Part shown: positions 34,617 to 45,892 of the stretch, in pieces | Layout: each line of letters opens with the position of its first letter | Position numbering within the stretch: the first letter of the stretch is position 1 | NCBI GenBank assembly: GCA_008729055.1 | Contig: SDUX01000002.1 | Coordinates: 5,049,874 to 5,113,873 of the forward strand | DNA: 64,000 bases | Direction: 5' to 3' | Source: Pyropia haitanensis | Taxonomy: Eukaryota; Rhodophyta; Bangiophyceae; Bangiales; Bangiaceae | Notes under the pieces: model-generated | Told to the model about the DNA's origin: nothing | Database searches by the model: none | Seen by the model: the letters and a program-made list of their open reading frames with translations, nothing else | Made by a program: the position numbers and the translations under genes

Positions 34617-35231
34617 ATGGCGTCCCTCTTTGCTACCTACGCCAGCTCGTCTGGCTCCTCCTCCTCCTCTTCACCCCCGCCATCCCCGCCCCCGTCCTCC
34701 CCGCCGCCGCCCGGCGTACCGCCGCTCGCCGCCGCGGCGGCGGCGCCCCCCCCCGCGGCCGCCACCCCCCGCGGCGTCAAGCGCGGTCGTCCCGCCGCCG
34801 CTGACACCGCCGCTGCTGCCGCCGCCGCCCCCCCCACCGCCCCCACTGCTGCTGCGGCCGCGCCCGGCTCGCCCCCGCCGCCCGGCCTGCCCGCGCTTAC
34901 CAGCGCGGCGGCGGCCCCCCCGCGGCGGCCGCCGCCGTCGCTGCTCGCCGCCGCCGCCGCCGCCGCCGCTGTTCGGCGGCGGCGGCAGGCGGCGGCAGCC
35001 AATGGCGGCGGCGCCGCCGCCGTGCCCGCTGCTGGCACCGCGGCAGCCGCAGCGGCGGCGGCGGCGGCGGCGGCACTCGCGGCGGGGGCGGGCGCGGCCG
35101 CCGCGCACGCGGCCGGGGAGCCGTCGTCGGCCGAGGCGTCGTCGGCTGACGAGGCCGCCGTGCCAGCCGCGGCCGCCGGTGTTGCTGCCGCCGGCGGGCG
35201 CCGGCCGTTGCCCCTGCGGCGGCTCGCGACC

Positions 35232-35264
<33 letters not shown>

Positions 35265-36262
35265 GGTGCAGCGGCAACGGCCGCCGCCGTTGGGGGCGGC
35301 CGCGCACGCAGAGGCGGTGGCGGGATAGGGGCGGCCGCCGCGGGCGCTGGCACCCCCGCCGCCGCTGGCGTCGCGCCGCTACCTGTGGCCATGGGCGAGG
35401 CGGGGGCGGCCGGGGTGGTGCCGCCCCCCCCCGCCTCGCCTGGGGCGCCCGCTGCGCCCCTCCCGGCCGCGCCCGTCGACGAGCCGGCGAGCCTGGCGGA
35501 CCTGCTGGCGGCCGCCGGCGGCGGCGCGGCGGCGCGGGAGTTTGCGCGCGACGCCGCCGCCGGCACCGCCGTCGCGCCCGTCGCCGGGCCGGACCTCCTC
35601 GCCGCCACCGACGCGGACGGCGGTGGCGTCGGCGGCGGCGGTGCGGCCGCGGCGGGTGCCACCGCCGCCGCCGCTGGGCGGGAGGCCCTCCACCGGGCGA
35701 CCGCCGCGGGCGGCGTGGCGTCGGCGTCGGGCGCCGGCGCCGGCGCCGCCGGCGATGGCGGCGTGGCGGACAAGAAGCGGGTGCGGCTGCTGCGGCAGCG
35801 GCACCAGATTAGTACGGTCGCGGCGGCGGCGGCGGTGGTGGCGGCCACCGCCGAGGCGCGGCAGCAGGACGCGCTGCGCGCGCGGGTACGTTTTGTTTGG
35901 GGGCAGGGGGGGGGGGCGCGACCTTGACGAGGGGGTACGGGGGGGGGCGGCTGCGTGGAGAGGGGGTGCGGTTGCTGTGCATGGCCGGTTGCCACACGCT
36001 GCGGATGCCGTGGCCGATGCGCAGGACGGCGGCTGCGGCGTCTGGGCTCGGGGTGGGGGCGCGGCGGCACGCAGAGCCGCCACGGCGGGTGGGGCGGGGC
36101 ACTGACGCAACGATGGGCGCGACGGGTGGCGTGCCGCACCGGGTGGTGGTTGTTCTTGATGCCTCCGTTGCTGTGGATTGTGTCTGTTTTTCTTTTTCGT
36201 TGCCACGCGCCGGCGTGACGGTGACGCAGGGCGCGCAGGACGGGCGCGGGTATGGGCGGTGA
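34617..36262 (+). CDS. PRCC-like protein
   Basis: Resembles PRCC (proline-rich, mitotic checkpoint factor binding, linked to pre-mRNA processing). The start MASLFATYASSSGSSSSSSPP matches the PRCC opening (a short hydrophobic stretch plus SSxSS acidic/Ser run), and the C-terminal VRLLRQRHQISTVAAAAAVV with EARQQDALRAR matches the conserved KHQI...A helix that ends PRCC proteins. Exon 1 (34617-35885) ends at a GTACGT donor. A 24-base exon 2 (36239-36262) supplies DGRGYGR-stop, replacing the family's terminal KYGF/W-type motif. In between is a long Ala/Pro/Gly-rich disordered region. 430 aa in all. The tiny last exon is inferred from the required ending. Upstream ATG 34515 is in frame but lacks the family start. 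Confidence 0.6.
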
Positions 36263-37302
36263 GGGGGGGGACGTCGGCGGGGACGCCCCTTCGCACGTGC
36301 CGCCGCGAGCGCCGCCGCCGCCGGCTGTTGGGCCGCCGCCGCACCCGCCGCGGCGGCGGCTCGTGCTGCCGCGCCGCCGCCGCCGCCGCCACCGCCGCCA
36401 CCGCCCACCGCGGTGCCGCCGGTGCGCTCGGCGACCGCCGCGGCTGCCCACACCCCGCACGCCCGGCGCACGCGCGGCGGCGTCGGCGTCTGGTGGCCCG
36501 CGCCGTGCACCAATGGCGCCGGCGGCGTCGACGCGTCGCTGGGTGGGCGCGTCCCGCGGCGGTGTCTCGGGGGAGTCTGCTGCGCGCCATCCCCTTTTTG
36601 GAGGGGGCGTCGGTGGGGCGTGGGGGGAAGGGGGGCGGGAGGGCTGCCGGCCGACGGTCGCGTCGCCTGCGTACGTGGGTGGGTGGGCCTGAGGTGGGGG
36701 GGGGGTGACGCGTCGCCGTCCTGCCAGACGGTGTGTGGCCGCCGCTGGCGGAGGGGGCGGCGCGCCGTAACGGCGGCGCGACAGCGGGACGCCGCGGCGG
36801 TGGCAGCACGGCCGGGTGGGGGGGGTCTGGGAGCAGCCACAGACGGGCGCTGCGCGTGCGGCTGGCCGCCGGCCTTGCTGCTGGGCTGCTCGGCGTCTGT
36901 CCCGCACGGCTCGTACGGGGAGGGGGTACGCACTTTATTGTCGTGCGCTGCGCGTGTGCCCCGACTGCCAGGACTGGACGCCCGTTGCCGCACGCGCGGC
37001 CGGGGGGCATGCGGCCGGCCAGCCGGTACGCCACCGGGCCACGCTTTCGTTGGAGGGGCGGGCCACATTGGTACCTGTCTGCTTCCGCCCGTCTTTCCAG
37101 CCGACCCGGTCTCCGTCACACCGTCTCTCCGCTCCCCCCCCCTCCCTTTTCTCTCTCAATCGTTTTTTACCTTGTCAATAGTGAGTTTCACAACCCCCGA
37201 CCCGCCTCACGCGGAAGTACAGATGACCCGGCCGGCGCGGGGCGCCCCCCCCCCTCCTCATTGCCCCCCCCCCAGAGTCCCCCCTCCATGGTCCCCCCGT
37301 TG
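36263..37302. other. no gene recognised
   Basis: Lies between convergent genes (PRCC-like on plus, gelsolin-like on minus), so it should contain both 3' UTRs. Several open frames exist on the plus strand but none has a recognisable domain. A pyrimidine-rich stretch occurs near 37100-37180. Confidence 0.4.
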
Positions 37303-38601
37303 TCACTCAAAGAAAGAGTTCCACAAGCTCCGGTCGGCGTCTCGCGAGAAGAAGGTCACCCGGCTGGCCGGCGGCAGCCCCACCGCCTCGACAATCGCGT
37401 CGACCCGGTTGACCACGTACACCCGCTCGGCGGCGCTGGCGCCGTCGCCGACGGCAACGTACATCTCGGCGCCGCGGGTGACCACCCACACGTCCGCGGG
37501 GGTGGGCGCGGGGAGCGGCGCGCCCTCGGCGGTCTGGCCAATGACCACCGTCCCGCTCTCGTCCGACAGCTTGAAGAGCTTGGCCGGGCCGGCCGGGACC
37601 TCCACGTCGGCCGCGTCGGCGACGGCCGGCGCAACCGCCGCGGGGGTGCCCCCGTTGACGGCCGCCCAAAACGGGGCGCAGGCGGCGAGTTCGGCTTCTC
37701 CGTCGACCCGCTCCCCCCCCACCTTGCGCTCGTCCTTGAGCGCGCCGAGCAGCTCCCCGCCGCGGCGCTGCTCCAGCGGGTTGGACGCCGACCCGCAGTA
37801 GAGCACGAGCCCCTCGCCCGCATCGAGGAGGAAGACGTCACCCGCGTTGAGGGAGGCCGCAGCCAGGGGCACCTGCGTCACCCGCACCGTGTCTGCGTTG
37901 GCGCCCTTGATGCGCAGCAGCCGCGGGTCGTACGCCTCCGGGGTGGCGGACTTGAAGCCGCTCGCCACGCCACCATCCATGTAGACGACGGCGCCACCAA
38001 AGAGCGCCAGGAACGCGTCGCTCTCCTGCCCCTGCACCTCCCGGTGCTGGACGGGCTTGGTGCCGAGCAGGTCGTCCAGGTTGACCACAAAGTACGCAGC
38101 GGCGCCCTTTTCGTCCTGCGACGACTCGGCGCCGAGGAGGAAGTAGAGGTCCCACTCGAGCGCCGCCGGGTTGTCCGGCTTGCGGCGGGTGTGCAGCAGG
38201 ATGTACGAGTCGCCCGAGAAGAAGGACGCGTGCGAGGCGGGGAAGGGCGGCTGGCGGACGGGCGCGAGCGCCTCGACGCGCCACACCTCTAGGCCGGGCG
38301 TGGTGCCCGCGCCAGCAAAGGCGGCCTCAGAGGCGGCCGCCTTTTGGCGCAGCGCCTTGTCCTCGTCCGTCCCGACGCCGCCAATGTTGGTGGCCATCCA
38401 CTTGGGCGGCGCCACCCCCGCCGCGTCCGCCAGGCCGCCCACCATGTCCATCAGCCCGCCGCCGCCGCCGCCGGCACGGGTGCCATCACCGCCGTCGCCG
38501 CCAGCAGCCTTCTTTGCCTGGTGCTTTTGGTACATGTTAAACGCCTTCTTGGCAAACGGTAGCAGACGCTTGAGGTTGGTGCATCCGGCTTGGTCCGCCA
38601 T
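37303..38601 (-). CDS. gelsolin/severin/fragmin-like actin-binding protein
   Basis: A Ca2+-regulated actin severing or capping protein. Single exon, 432 aa. After a short basic head (KKAFNMYQKHQAKK) and a Gly-rich linker, three gelsolin repeats can be seen: LEVWRVEALAPV...FFSGDSYILLHTRRK...WDLYFLLGAESSQDEKGAAAYFVVNLDDLLG; then ALFGGAVVYMDGGVASGFK...LLRIKG...VPLAAASLNAGDVFLLDAGEGLVLYCG; then LFKLSDESGTVV...TPADVWVVTRGAEMYVAVGDGASAAERVYVVNRVDAIVEAVGLPP. GDSYILL and GDVFLLD are hallmark strands. No villin headpiece. Three repeats and this length match severin/fragmin/CapG. The ATG at 38601 directly precedes the conserved head, and no upstream ATG is better. Confidence 0.9.
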   Translation of the reverse strand: MADQAGCTNLKRLLPFAKKAFNMYQKHQAKKAAGGDGGDGTRAGGGGGGLMDMVGGLADAAGVAPPKWMATNIGGVGTDEDKALRQKAAASEAAFAGAGTTPGLEVWRVEALAPVRQPPFPASHASFFSGDSYILLHTRRKPDNPAALEWDLYFLLGAESSQDEKGAAAYFVVNLDDLLGTKPVQHREVQGQESDAFLALFGGAVVYMDGGVASGFKSATPEAYDPRLLRIKGANADTVRVTQVPLAAASLNAGDVFLLDAGEGLVLYCGSASNPLEQRRGGELLGALKDERKVGGERVDGEAELAACAPFWAAVNGGTPAAVAPAVADAADVEVPAGPAKLFKLSDESGTVVIGQTAEGAPLPAPTPADVWVVTRGAEMYVAVGDGASAAERVYVVNRVDAIVEAVGLPPASRVTFFSRDADRSLWNSFFE

Positions 38602-39594
38602 GGTGCGTGCCCTAGTGGGAGAGGAAGTAGGGAAGGTAAACCGTCAAGGAGGGGGGGGGGGTGGGGGCGAGGAAGGAGGCCGAGTGGATGGGGACGGGCG
38701 AGCAAGGAAACAGGGTGCTAGGGAACAAGGTGGGGGTGGGGGAGATGCCTGGTAGGAAACAGGGTGCGGAGGAGGGGCGAGAATGGAAGTAGTGTGGGAG
38801 GGTGAGAGGGAAAAGGAGGTACAGAGAGGAAACGGAACGGAGGCGGGAGGGCAAAGTATGGAGAGGTTGAGGGCTGGCGGGAACCGCGCCGTGCGTCCGC
38901 CCTCTTCTCTCGTGTGCCGGGATGACTGACAAAAAAAAAAAACGGGCCATCACCGCGCGGACTGCAAGCCAGTGGCTGCCGTCCTGGCTTGCGCCATCCA
39001 CAGTACTTGTTCGAATTTGCCTTAAGCCACTCACGAATTGGGTCCAGACCGTGCCACCCGTTCCGACAAGACCCTCGGCTTGACGCGGCGTCGCGTGGAC
39101 GCGACGTCACCGGGGACACCTCCGCTGCCCCTACCCCCCACCTCCCACTCTCCCCTTCCCCCCCTTCCTTCCTCTATCCATGGGAGACGAGCTGCCTTCG
39201 GGGGGGGGCAAAAAAAGGCAGGCTGAGTGCAAGGGGCGGAGACGAGGGGGAACAACGGGGAGAATACCCAGTTCCTTACGGGTGCATGGCGTCGCCCTTG
39301 AGCCGTCCGCTCTGCCAACGCCAGTGTCCTGCTCCCCCGACGTCCAACGGTCCGCCGCGGACCCCTCCTTGTCCTTCTCCCCTCTCCTTTGCTACCGGGG
39401 AAGCCCTCCCCAGCGACCCCCAGTTTTGTTCGCGTCCCGACATACTTCCGTCCGTGAGACTGCATAAAGCAACCGTTCCCTGCATTGTGGTTCCCTGCAC
39501 ATTGCGCGGACTCAGCCAGATCAAGACAGCCCCTCCACGAACCCTCCCCACCCCCCCCACCCCGCCCCCACCCCGCCCACGTCCCTTTGGTTCC
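38602..39594. other. intergenic region, no gene recognised
   Basis: The left part is purine-rich on the plus strand (AGGGAGGGTGAGAGG-like) and upstream of the gelsolin start, so it likely holds that promoter. A12 lies at about 38930-38942. The right part is C/T-rich and flanks the 3' end of the LC8 gene. Confidence 0.4.
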
Positions 39595-40287
39595 TCATTC
39601 ACCGGGCACTCGATCCCCCCTCCCCGCCCTCGTCCCCCCCCCCTCCGCCCCCCCTCCCTCGCTGCCAACCCAGCCGGCTCGGAAGAGCAGCACGCTCCAG
39701 CCGCCCACAAAAAAGTACACAAACGCGCCGACCTCGTGCGTCACGTATGAGCCATAGTCGCGGCCGACGACGCAGTGCCAGGCGGGGCCGTACGCCGCGT
39801 CAAAGGCGGTCTTGACCGACCGAGCGACGTCACGCTCCACCGCGTGCTGGGAAAGCGCCTGCCATAGGGGGGGAAGAGCGGGGGTGACAAAGACACACGC
39901 ACAGAGGGGCACGCAGATGACGGGGAGGGCGAAAGGGGAAGCAAGTCTGTGAGACCCGACCTACGTACAAAAGATCGCTCGCCTGCGAGGATGGCCTCAA
40001 ACAGCGGGGGACCCCCGTGGTGGGCGCCAGGACGTCCCACCCCTACCGGTCCGCCGCAACAGCGCGCTTGAACAACCAACAAAAGGGCCGTCCCCAAGAA
40101 TGATGGAGCTCGGAGGGCAAGTCGAGCCAAAGCCGGGGGATCACCGGACCTGCAAAAGGTCAGGACGGGGAGCACGCACCTCGATGGCCACATTGATGGC
40201 TTCTTGCTGCATGACCTCGGCCATGTCAGCGGCCTTGACCACCACCTGCGCCTCCCCTTCGGTCACCAATTGTTCCTTGTCGGTCAT
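39595..40287 (-). CDS. LC8 dynein light chain (DYNLL-like)
   Basis: A small homodimeric hub protein that binds short linear motifs in many partners; first known as a dynein subunit. Two exons (40287-40180 and 39858-39595) join in phase. The first reads ...AQVVVKAADMAEVMQQEAINVAIE, the second VERDVARSVKTAFDAAYGPAWHC then VVGRDYGSYVTHEVGAFVYF and WSVLLFRAG. The GPAWHC, GSYVTHE and FVYF segments are LC8 signatures. Typical LC8 stops after LLFKSG at ~89 aa; here the frame continues 25 more Gly/Glu-rich residues to 123 aa, which may be a real tail or a missed terminal intron. The donor is GTGCGT, unlike the GTACGT used elsewhere. Divergent from the phosphodiesterase gene. Confidence 0.93.
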
Positions 40288-41503
40288 GGTGCCGAGCGGG
40301 GGGGGGGCGGGCGGGTGGCAAAGGGGGGGGGGGGGACGCCGTCACCAAAGGGAAGGCGTCGCCAGCGGTAGCGGGAGAGAAACGAGCACGATGGCGGAAG
40401 GGGGGCGGGCGGGGAGACTCGCTGTGCAAACAGGCACCGTGTCCGTCAGCTCCTGGACGCTGGGGGGGCACCCGACGTGTGGAATCCTGACGCGTGTGAC
40501 GGTCCCAGGCAGAACGGGCCGCTCACGTCCCGCACCCCCCGCACGGTGGGAGGGGGTGCTCCCCTCGCGGCCGACCAGCGACTCTCGCCACATTGGCTGC
40601 CAACAAGGACACAGCGTTCTCCCTCGCTCGGGCATTGGACACGAGCCACCGCACGCCGTGCGTCGGTGTTGCTACTGTATCCGCTGCGCAGCGCAGCTCC
40701 TGCAGGCACAACCAGAGGGGCTGTGAGGGGGGCGGCTCAGAACGACGAGACGCGGCCGGGGTCGACCCCGTTTAAAAATTTCGACTTTGGCGATTGAAGT
40801 TATTGTGTAGGGAACATCAAGTAGTGGACTTGTCCCGCGTCGCTAAACATTCTTGCTAAGCGGACCGCCTCACGCCAAGATTCCGAATCCGAATCGTTGC
40901 CACATCAGGTGCCGGAGGCGGGGGGATCCCGCTGGGCGATCCGCGCCTGTCGAGCGGGACGCTTGCCGCCGCACCCCTCTGCATGGTGGCCGGGCGACAG
41001 GGGGCGGCTCCCTTCTCTCCCGCGGGGCCATCAAGGCGCGGCGTGGGGTTGGGGGTGACAGCCTGACTGCAACGGCAGAGGTGGGCGGCGGCGTGGTCCG
41101 TCTGGTCGCTGCCCACTCCCCGCCGCACACCTCTGTCGACTGGGGAGGGACGCGGGCGGGTGACAGTGGCGCTGGTGGGTCGGCCACGGGGCTGGTGGGC
41201 GGCGAAAGGGGGGGCTCGGGGAGGGAATATCCGTGGATATGGGTGCTGCGGGCGTGCAGAGGTGGCCGCCACGGCGCCCGGCGGCACCCCGCCCGCTGCT
41301 TGCCGCGGCTGGCTGGGGCGGGAGAGCTAAAGGGACAAAGGGCCCCGCACCGTCGCGGTCTGCCCAACGGCGCTCGTATCTCCGCCGCAACCCCGTCCCG
41401 ATCACTACTCGCTCCTCACTCTTGCAGTTCCCACCTTCCTTCCATCTCTCCCTGTCTCCTGCCCGACAACCTCTTCACCCGCCCCCTGCCCCCCCCGCCG
41501 CTG
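40288..41503. other. divergent intergenic region between LC8 and GDPD
   Basis: Should hold both promoters. A low-GC patch with TTTAAAAATTTCG near 40769-40785 and the following 70 bases stand out and could be core promoter sequence, but its orientation is unclear. No gene recognised. Confidence 0.45.
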
Positions 41504-42994
41504 ATGCTGCCCACCATGCGTGGCCTCCACCGGACGGTGGCGGCAGCATCGGCAGTAGCCTTGGCCGCGGCCATCGTCCTGGCCGCCGCGTCGCCATCTG
41601 CCGCGGCGCCAGCGCAAGCGTCGGCCACCACCGCGTCCCCCTCGGGTGACAAGCCAGCTCCCGCCGCGCCTGTCACGTACGGCCCGCGCCCCTTCTTCCT
41701 CGTCGACGGCGTGCGGTCGCCGGCGCTGCGGTCTCGCCTGGCCGGGTGTGCGGGGCAGGCCGCCGCCCGCAGCGACTGGTCCATTGGCCACCGCGGCGCG
41801 CCGCTTATGTTCCCGGAGCACACCAAGGAGAGCTACATCGCCGCCGCCCGGATGGGCGCCGGCATCATTGAGTGTACGTATGTGAGTGCCGCGTGTGCCT
41901 GGGTTGCCGCTGTTTTCCGCCGCGCTCGCCCCTCGTTCGCGCCCTGACGTGACCTGCTGCTGCTCTTTCCCCGCTCCATTCCCTCCTTGCCCCAGCACCT
42001 GGGTCGTTACGGCACCCTTTGACTCTCCTACGTCTGCCCCCCCCCCGCCCGTGGCGCACACTCAGGCGACGTCACGTTTACCAAGGACAAGCAGCTCGTG
42101 TGCCGACACGCGCAGTGCGACCTCCACACCTCCACCAACGTCTTGCTCTCGCCTCTGGCGGCCAAGTGCGCCACCCCCTTTTCCCCTGCCACTGACAGCA
42201 CCCCCGCGACGGCGTCGTGCTGCACGTCGGACTTGACGCTCGCGGAGTTCCGCACCCTCACCGGCAAAATGGACGGCGCCGACACCAACGCCACCACCGT
42301 CGAGGCCTACACGGCCGGCACGCCCGCCTCCCGCACCGACCTCTACGCTTCGACGGGCACGCTCCTCACGCACGCCGAGTCCATCGACCTCATCCGCGCC
42401 CTCGGCGCGCGGTTCACGCCCGAGCTCAAGGCCCCCGCCGTCACCATGCCCTTCCGGGGGCTCACGCAGCAGGCCTACGCGCAGGCCCTCATTGACGAGT
42501 ACAAGGCGGCGGGCGTGCCCGCCGAGGACGTGTGGCCGCAGAGCTTCAACCTCGACGACGTGCGGTACTGGCTGTCGGCCGAGCCGCGGTTCGGCCGCCA
42601 GGCCATCTACCTCGACGGCCGCTACGACGTGCCGTCCTTCAACCACACGCGGCCGGCCAGCTGGGCGCCGTCCATGGAGGAGCTGTTCGCCGCGGGCGTG
42701 CGCAACGTCGGCTCCCCGCTGTGGATGCTGCTGCGGGAGGCGGGCGACGCCATCCGCCCGTCGGTCTACGCGGCTGCCGCGAGGGCGGCGGGCCTCGACA
42801 TCATTGCGTGGACGCTCGAGCGGTCCGGCTCGCCGCCCGCGGGGTGGTACTTCCAGACGCTCCCGCGGTTGGTCCAGACCGACGGGGACGTCATGACTGT
42901 GTTGGACGTGCTGGCGCAGCAGGTCCAGGTGCGTGGCGTCTTTACTGACTGGCCCGCAACGGTGACCTACTACGCCAACTGTATAGGACTCTAG
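41504..42994 (+). CDS. secreted glycerophosphodiester phosphodiesterase (GDPD family)
   Basis: Cleaves glycerophosphodiesters to glycerol-3-phosphate and an alcohol, useful for phosphate scavenging or lipid turnover. Two exons (41504-41873 and 42066-42994) meet inside the Cys codon of [18 protein letters not shown], giving 432 aa. The N-terminus [22 protein letters not shown] followed by a small-residue cleavage zone is a signal peptide. The catalytic start [18 protein letters not shown] has the HRG and PEHT motifs, and the ECDV / CRHAQCD pair supplies the metal site and second histidine. The barrel continues through [22 protein letters not shown], and ends [16 protein letters not shown]. The ATG at 41516 (CCACCATGC context) is an equally good start and leaves the signal peptide intact. 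Confidence 0.92.
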
Positions 42995-43580
42995 TAGAGC
43001 AGACGGGAAGGGAACGGCGGCGCGCTTGTACAGTTTTGCTCACTCTCCTCGTTGGTGTTCCCCCGAGCGGCGGCAGCACCAGGGCGAGAGTCGCGCACTT
43101 GCGTGGAGGCGGCGCACCATCGCGCGGTGGAGGTGACTTCTTTTCACTCCCGTCAAGTCCGGTCCAATACAACACAAGCATACGCACCGCACGGTGTCGT
43201 TTGGATCAGGTTGGTTCGATCGTATGTAGCCCCCCCAATCTGGAGCTCCCCTCTATTTGCGGCGCGTGTGCGCCGGCTGGCGCTCAACCTCCCGCGGTCA
43301 ATTCCTCTGGTTCTCCGAAGGTGCGTCTCGGCCTCGAGCTGCGGGCGGTGTGGCGCGCTGACCAGGAGGTGAGAGGGGCGTAGGGCGGGAGCGCGGGCGG
43401 CGGCCCGCCCCTCCTCGTCTCGCTCCCGCCCTGGCCCACTGTGGCGCGCCCACCGACCGTTAAGAGCGGCGCGCCGACCGCCGCGGCCACGGGCGCGTCG
43501 CGTGCGCCAGCCTCTGACCGTGGTCGGTCCTCCCCAACCACCCCCCCCCCTTCTCCCCCCCCCCCTCTTCCCCGTGAGCC
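42995..43580. other. intergenic region, no gene recognised
   Basis: Flank between the GDPD stop and the GNAT start. A moderately lower-GC stretch around 43130-43240 may be regulatory. The last 60 bases before the GNAT ATG are C/T-rich with C runs. Confidence 0.4.
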
Positions 43581-44231
43581 ATGGCCGCCGCGTTTGTCCC
43601 CGCCCGCCCCTGGCGGGCGCACCCCCCCCCCCTGGCGCTCGCCACCACGGCCGGCCGCGGCGGCCCGCGGCGGCGGCGCGCGGCCACTGCCGGCGCCCCC
43701 CCCGCGGGCGGCGGCGGCGGCGGCTTCCGCGTCTGGCCGCACGCCGGCGGCGCCCCCCCCCCCCGACGGCGGCGGCGGGGGTCCCCCCCCCCCCCCCCCT
43801 TGCGGTTTGTCGTGGCGCCCCTGTCGGCGGCCGCCCCCGCCGGCGCGGTGCACACCATCGCCGCGCTGCGGGCGGCCGCCTTTGACCCCTTCCCCGCCGC
43901 CACCGCCGACGACGCCCGCCGCTCCGTCGCGGCGATCCTCACCCGCCAGCTCGCCGCCACCGTCCGCGGCGGCGGCCAGTGCCGCCGCACCGGCCGCGGC
44001 GCGGCCGCCGCGGCGGACGCTGCCGCGCCGCCGGCGGTGTCACCGGCGTACGCGCTCGTCGCGGTCGTGGACGCGGCGCCGCCGCCGTCGCTGGCGGGGT
44101 GGGTGTCCGCGACGGGGCTCGGCGGCCTGCCCGTTGCGGCGGTGGACGTGGAGGTGTACGGGCCGGGGGGGGAGGTGCGGAGCGTGGGGTGGCTGCTGGA
44201 GGAGCTCCGGCTGGGAGCGGCGGGGGAGGAC

Positions 44232-44278
<47 letters not shown>

Positions 44279-44677
44279 AGCCGCCAACGGCACCCCTGCC
44301 TCCCCCGCCGCCCCCCCTCCCCGCGACGACGAGTGGGTGTACCTGTCGTCCATGGCGGTGGACGCCGCGTACCGGCGCCAAGGCCTGGCGCGCCTCCTCC
44401 TCACCACCGTCCTCGCCGCCGTCGCCCGCCGCCGTCGCGGCGGCGGCGGCGGCGGCGGCGGCGGGGACGGCCACCGCCTCGCGGCGGCCGCGGCACCCGC
44501 CACGGGCGGCGTCGCGCTGCACGTGCGGCCAGACAATGCGGCGGCGCGGCGGCTGTACGAGCGCGCGGGCTTTGTGCCGTGGCCACGGCGGCCGCGGCCG
44601 CCACCGCGGGCGGGTGCCGCCGGGGGGGGGGGGTGCCGCCGACGTTGCCCGCGTCAACGGCGGCGGCGGCGGCGGCG

Positions 44678-44712
<35 letters not shown>

Positions 44713-44818
44713 GTCGGCGGCGGCAGCCGCGGTGGCGGCGGCGGGCGCGCCGGCGTGGCTCAACCGGCTCGCCGCGGATGGGGACGTGCTGCTGCGGTTG
44801 GAGGAGGGCGGCGGGTGA
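43581..44818 (+). CDS. GNAT-family N-acetyltransferase, probably plastid-targeted
   Basis: Transfers an acetyl group from acetyl-CoA to an amine of a protein or small molecule. The head (about residues 1-75) is Arg/Ala/Pro-rich with no acidic residue, like a plastid transit peptide. The GNAT core shows beta strands WVYLSSMAVDAAYRRQGLARLLLTTVL, which includes the CoA loop RRQGLA, and the motif B stretch LHVRPDNAAARRLYERAGFVPW. Insertions are low complexity: poly-Ala (about 44230-44285) between strands and poly-Gly after the CoA loop. Near 44621-44633 a G run shifts the frame by one (equal to a missing base), after which APAWLNRLAADGDVLLRLEEGGG-stop closes the ORF. The layout resembles plant plastid GNATs; the substrate is unknown. 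Confidence 0.78.
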
Positions 44819-45437
44819 GGGGCGGCTGGGAGCAAGTGCTGGAGCGGGAGGGAGGGAGGGAGGGTGGGGGGAAGGAGAGAAAGCGAGGCGGGGGGAAGGA
44901 GAGAAAGCGAGGCGGGGGGAAGCGGGGGAGCCGCGCGAGGGGGGGGGGGGGGGGGGAGCGTCGCGGGCGCGCCGCGGCGGCGGCGCGGACCAAAACGGCG
45001 GGCGGCCGGCCGGCCGGCCGCGGTCGCCGGCGCCACACCCAAACGGCGCGCCACGGAATGAGCCGCCGACGGCGTCCAATCCCGGCGGCGGATCTGCCGG
45101 CCCGCGCCGCGGCGGCGCGGCGGCCGCCGCGGGAACACACCCCACCGCACCGCGACGCCCGAGCGGCACACACCCCCCGCCGCGGGGCGACCGGCCGCGT
45201 CCCCGACTTTCCCCCCCCCCCCCACCACCCCCCTGACCTCCGCGCCCCCCAGCGTGTTCATTACCGCCGCCGCACGGTCGCAGCGCACCGCCCCCCCCAT
45301 TCTGCTCCCCACCTCACCCGGTCTGCCACCCGCCCGCCCGCCACGCGCCACAGAGGACACCCGCCCCCCGCGCGGTCGCCGACGCCGTCTCCGCCCCCCC
45401 CTCCCCTCCCCCCCCCCGCCCCTATTGGCGGCCCACG
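44819..45437. other. intergenic region with short tandem repeats
   Basis: Directly after the GNAT stop, GGAGGGAGGGAGGG and two copies of the 22-bp unit GGGGAAGGAGAGAAAGCGAGGC (about 44868-44914) form a purine-only track. The rest is GC-rich with no recognisable gene. Confidence 0.6.
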
Positions 45438-45860
45438 ATGCGGGCGACCAGGCCGGCGGGGCTGCCGACAGCCGCGGCGGGCGCTGCGGCGGCGGCGGCG
45501 ACAGCGGCGGCGACAGCGGCGGCGACAGCGGCGGCGGCGGCGGCTATCCCCGCCACCCCAGCCGCCGCCGCCGTCGCCGCCGCCGCCGCCGCCACCCGCC
45601 CGCCCGCCCACGCGGGGCTGGCCTGGGCGCCGCCGCCGCCCGCGGCGGCGGCGGGTGCCGCCACCGTTACCGCCACCGCCACCGCCGCCGCCGCCGCCGC
45701 CGCCACCGCGCGCGCGTCGTGCCGCCGGCCGCCGCTGCGGCGGCGGCGGATACACGGGCGGGCGGTGGTGGTCGCCACCGCCGGTGCGGGCGGCGGCCGC
45801 GGCCACGACGGCGGCGGCGACGGCGGCGGCGGCGGCGGTGGTGGTGGTGGTGGTGGTGGT

Positions 45861-45892
<32 letters not shown>

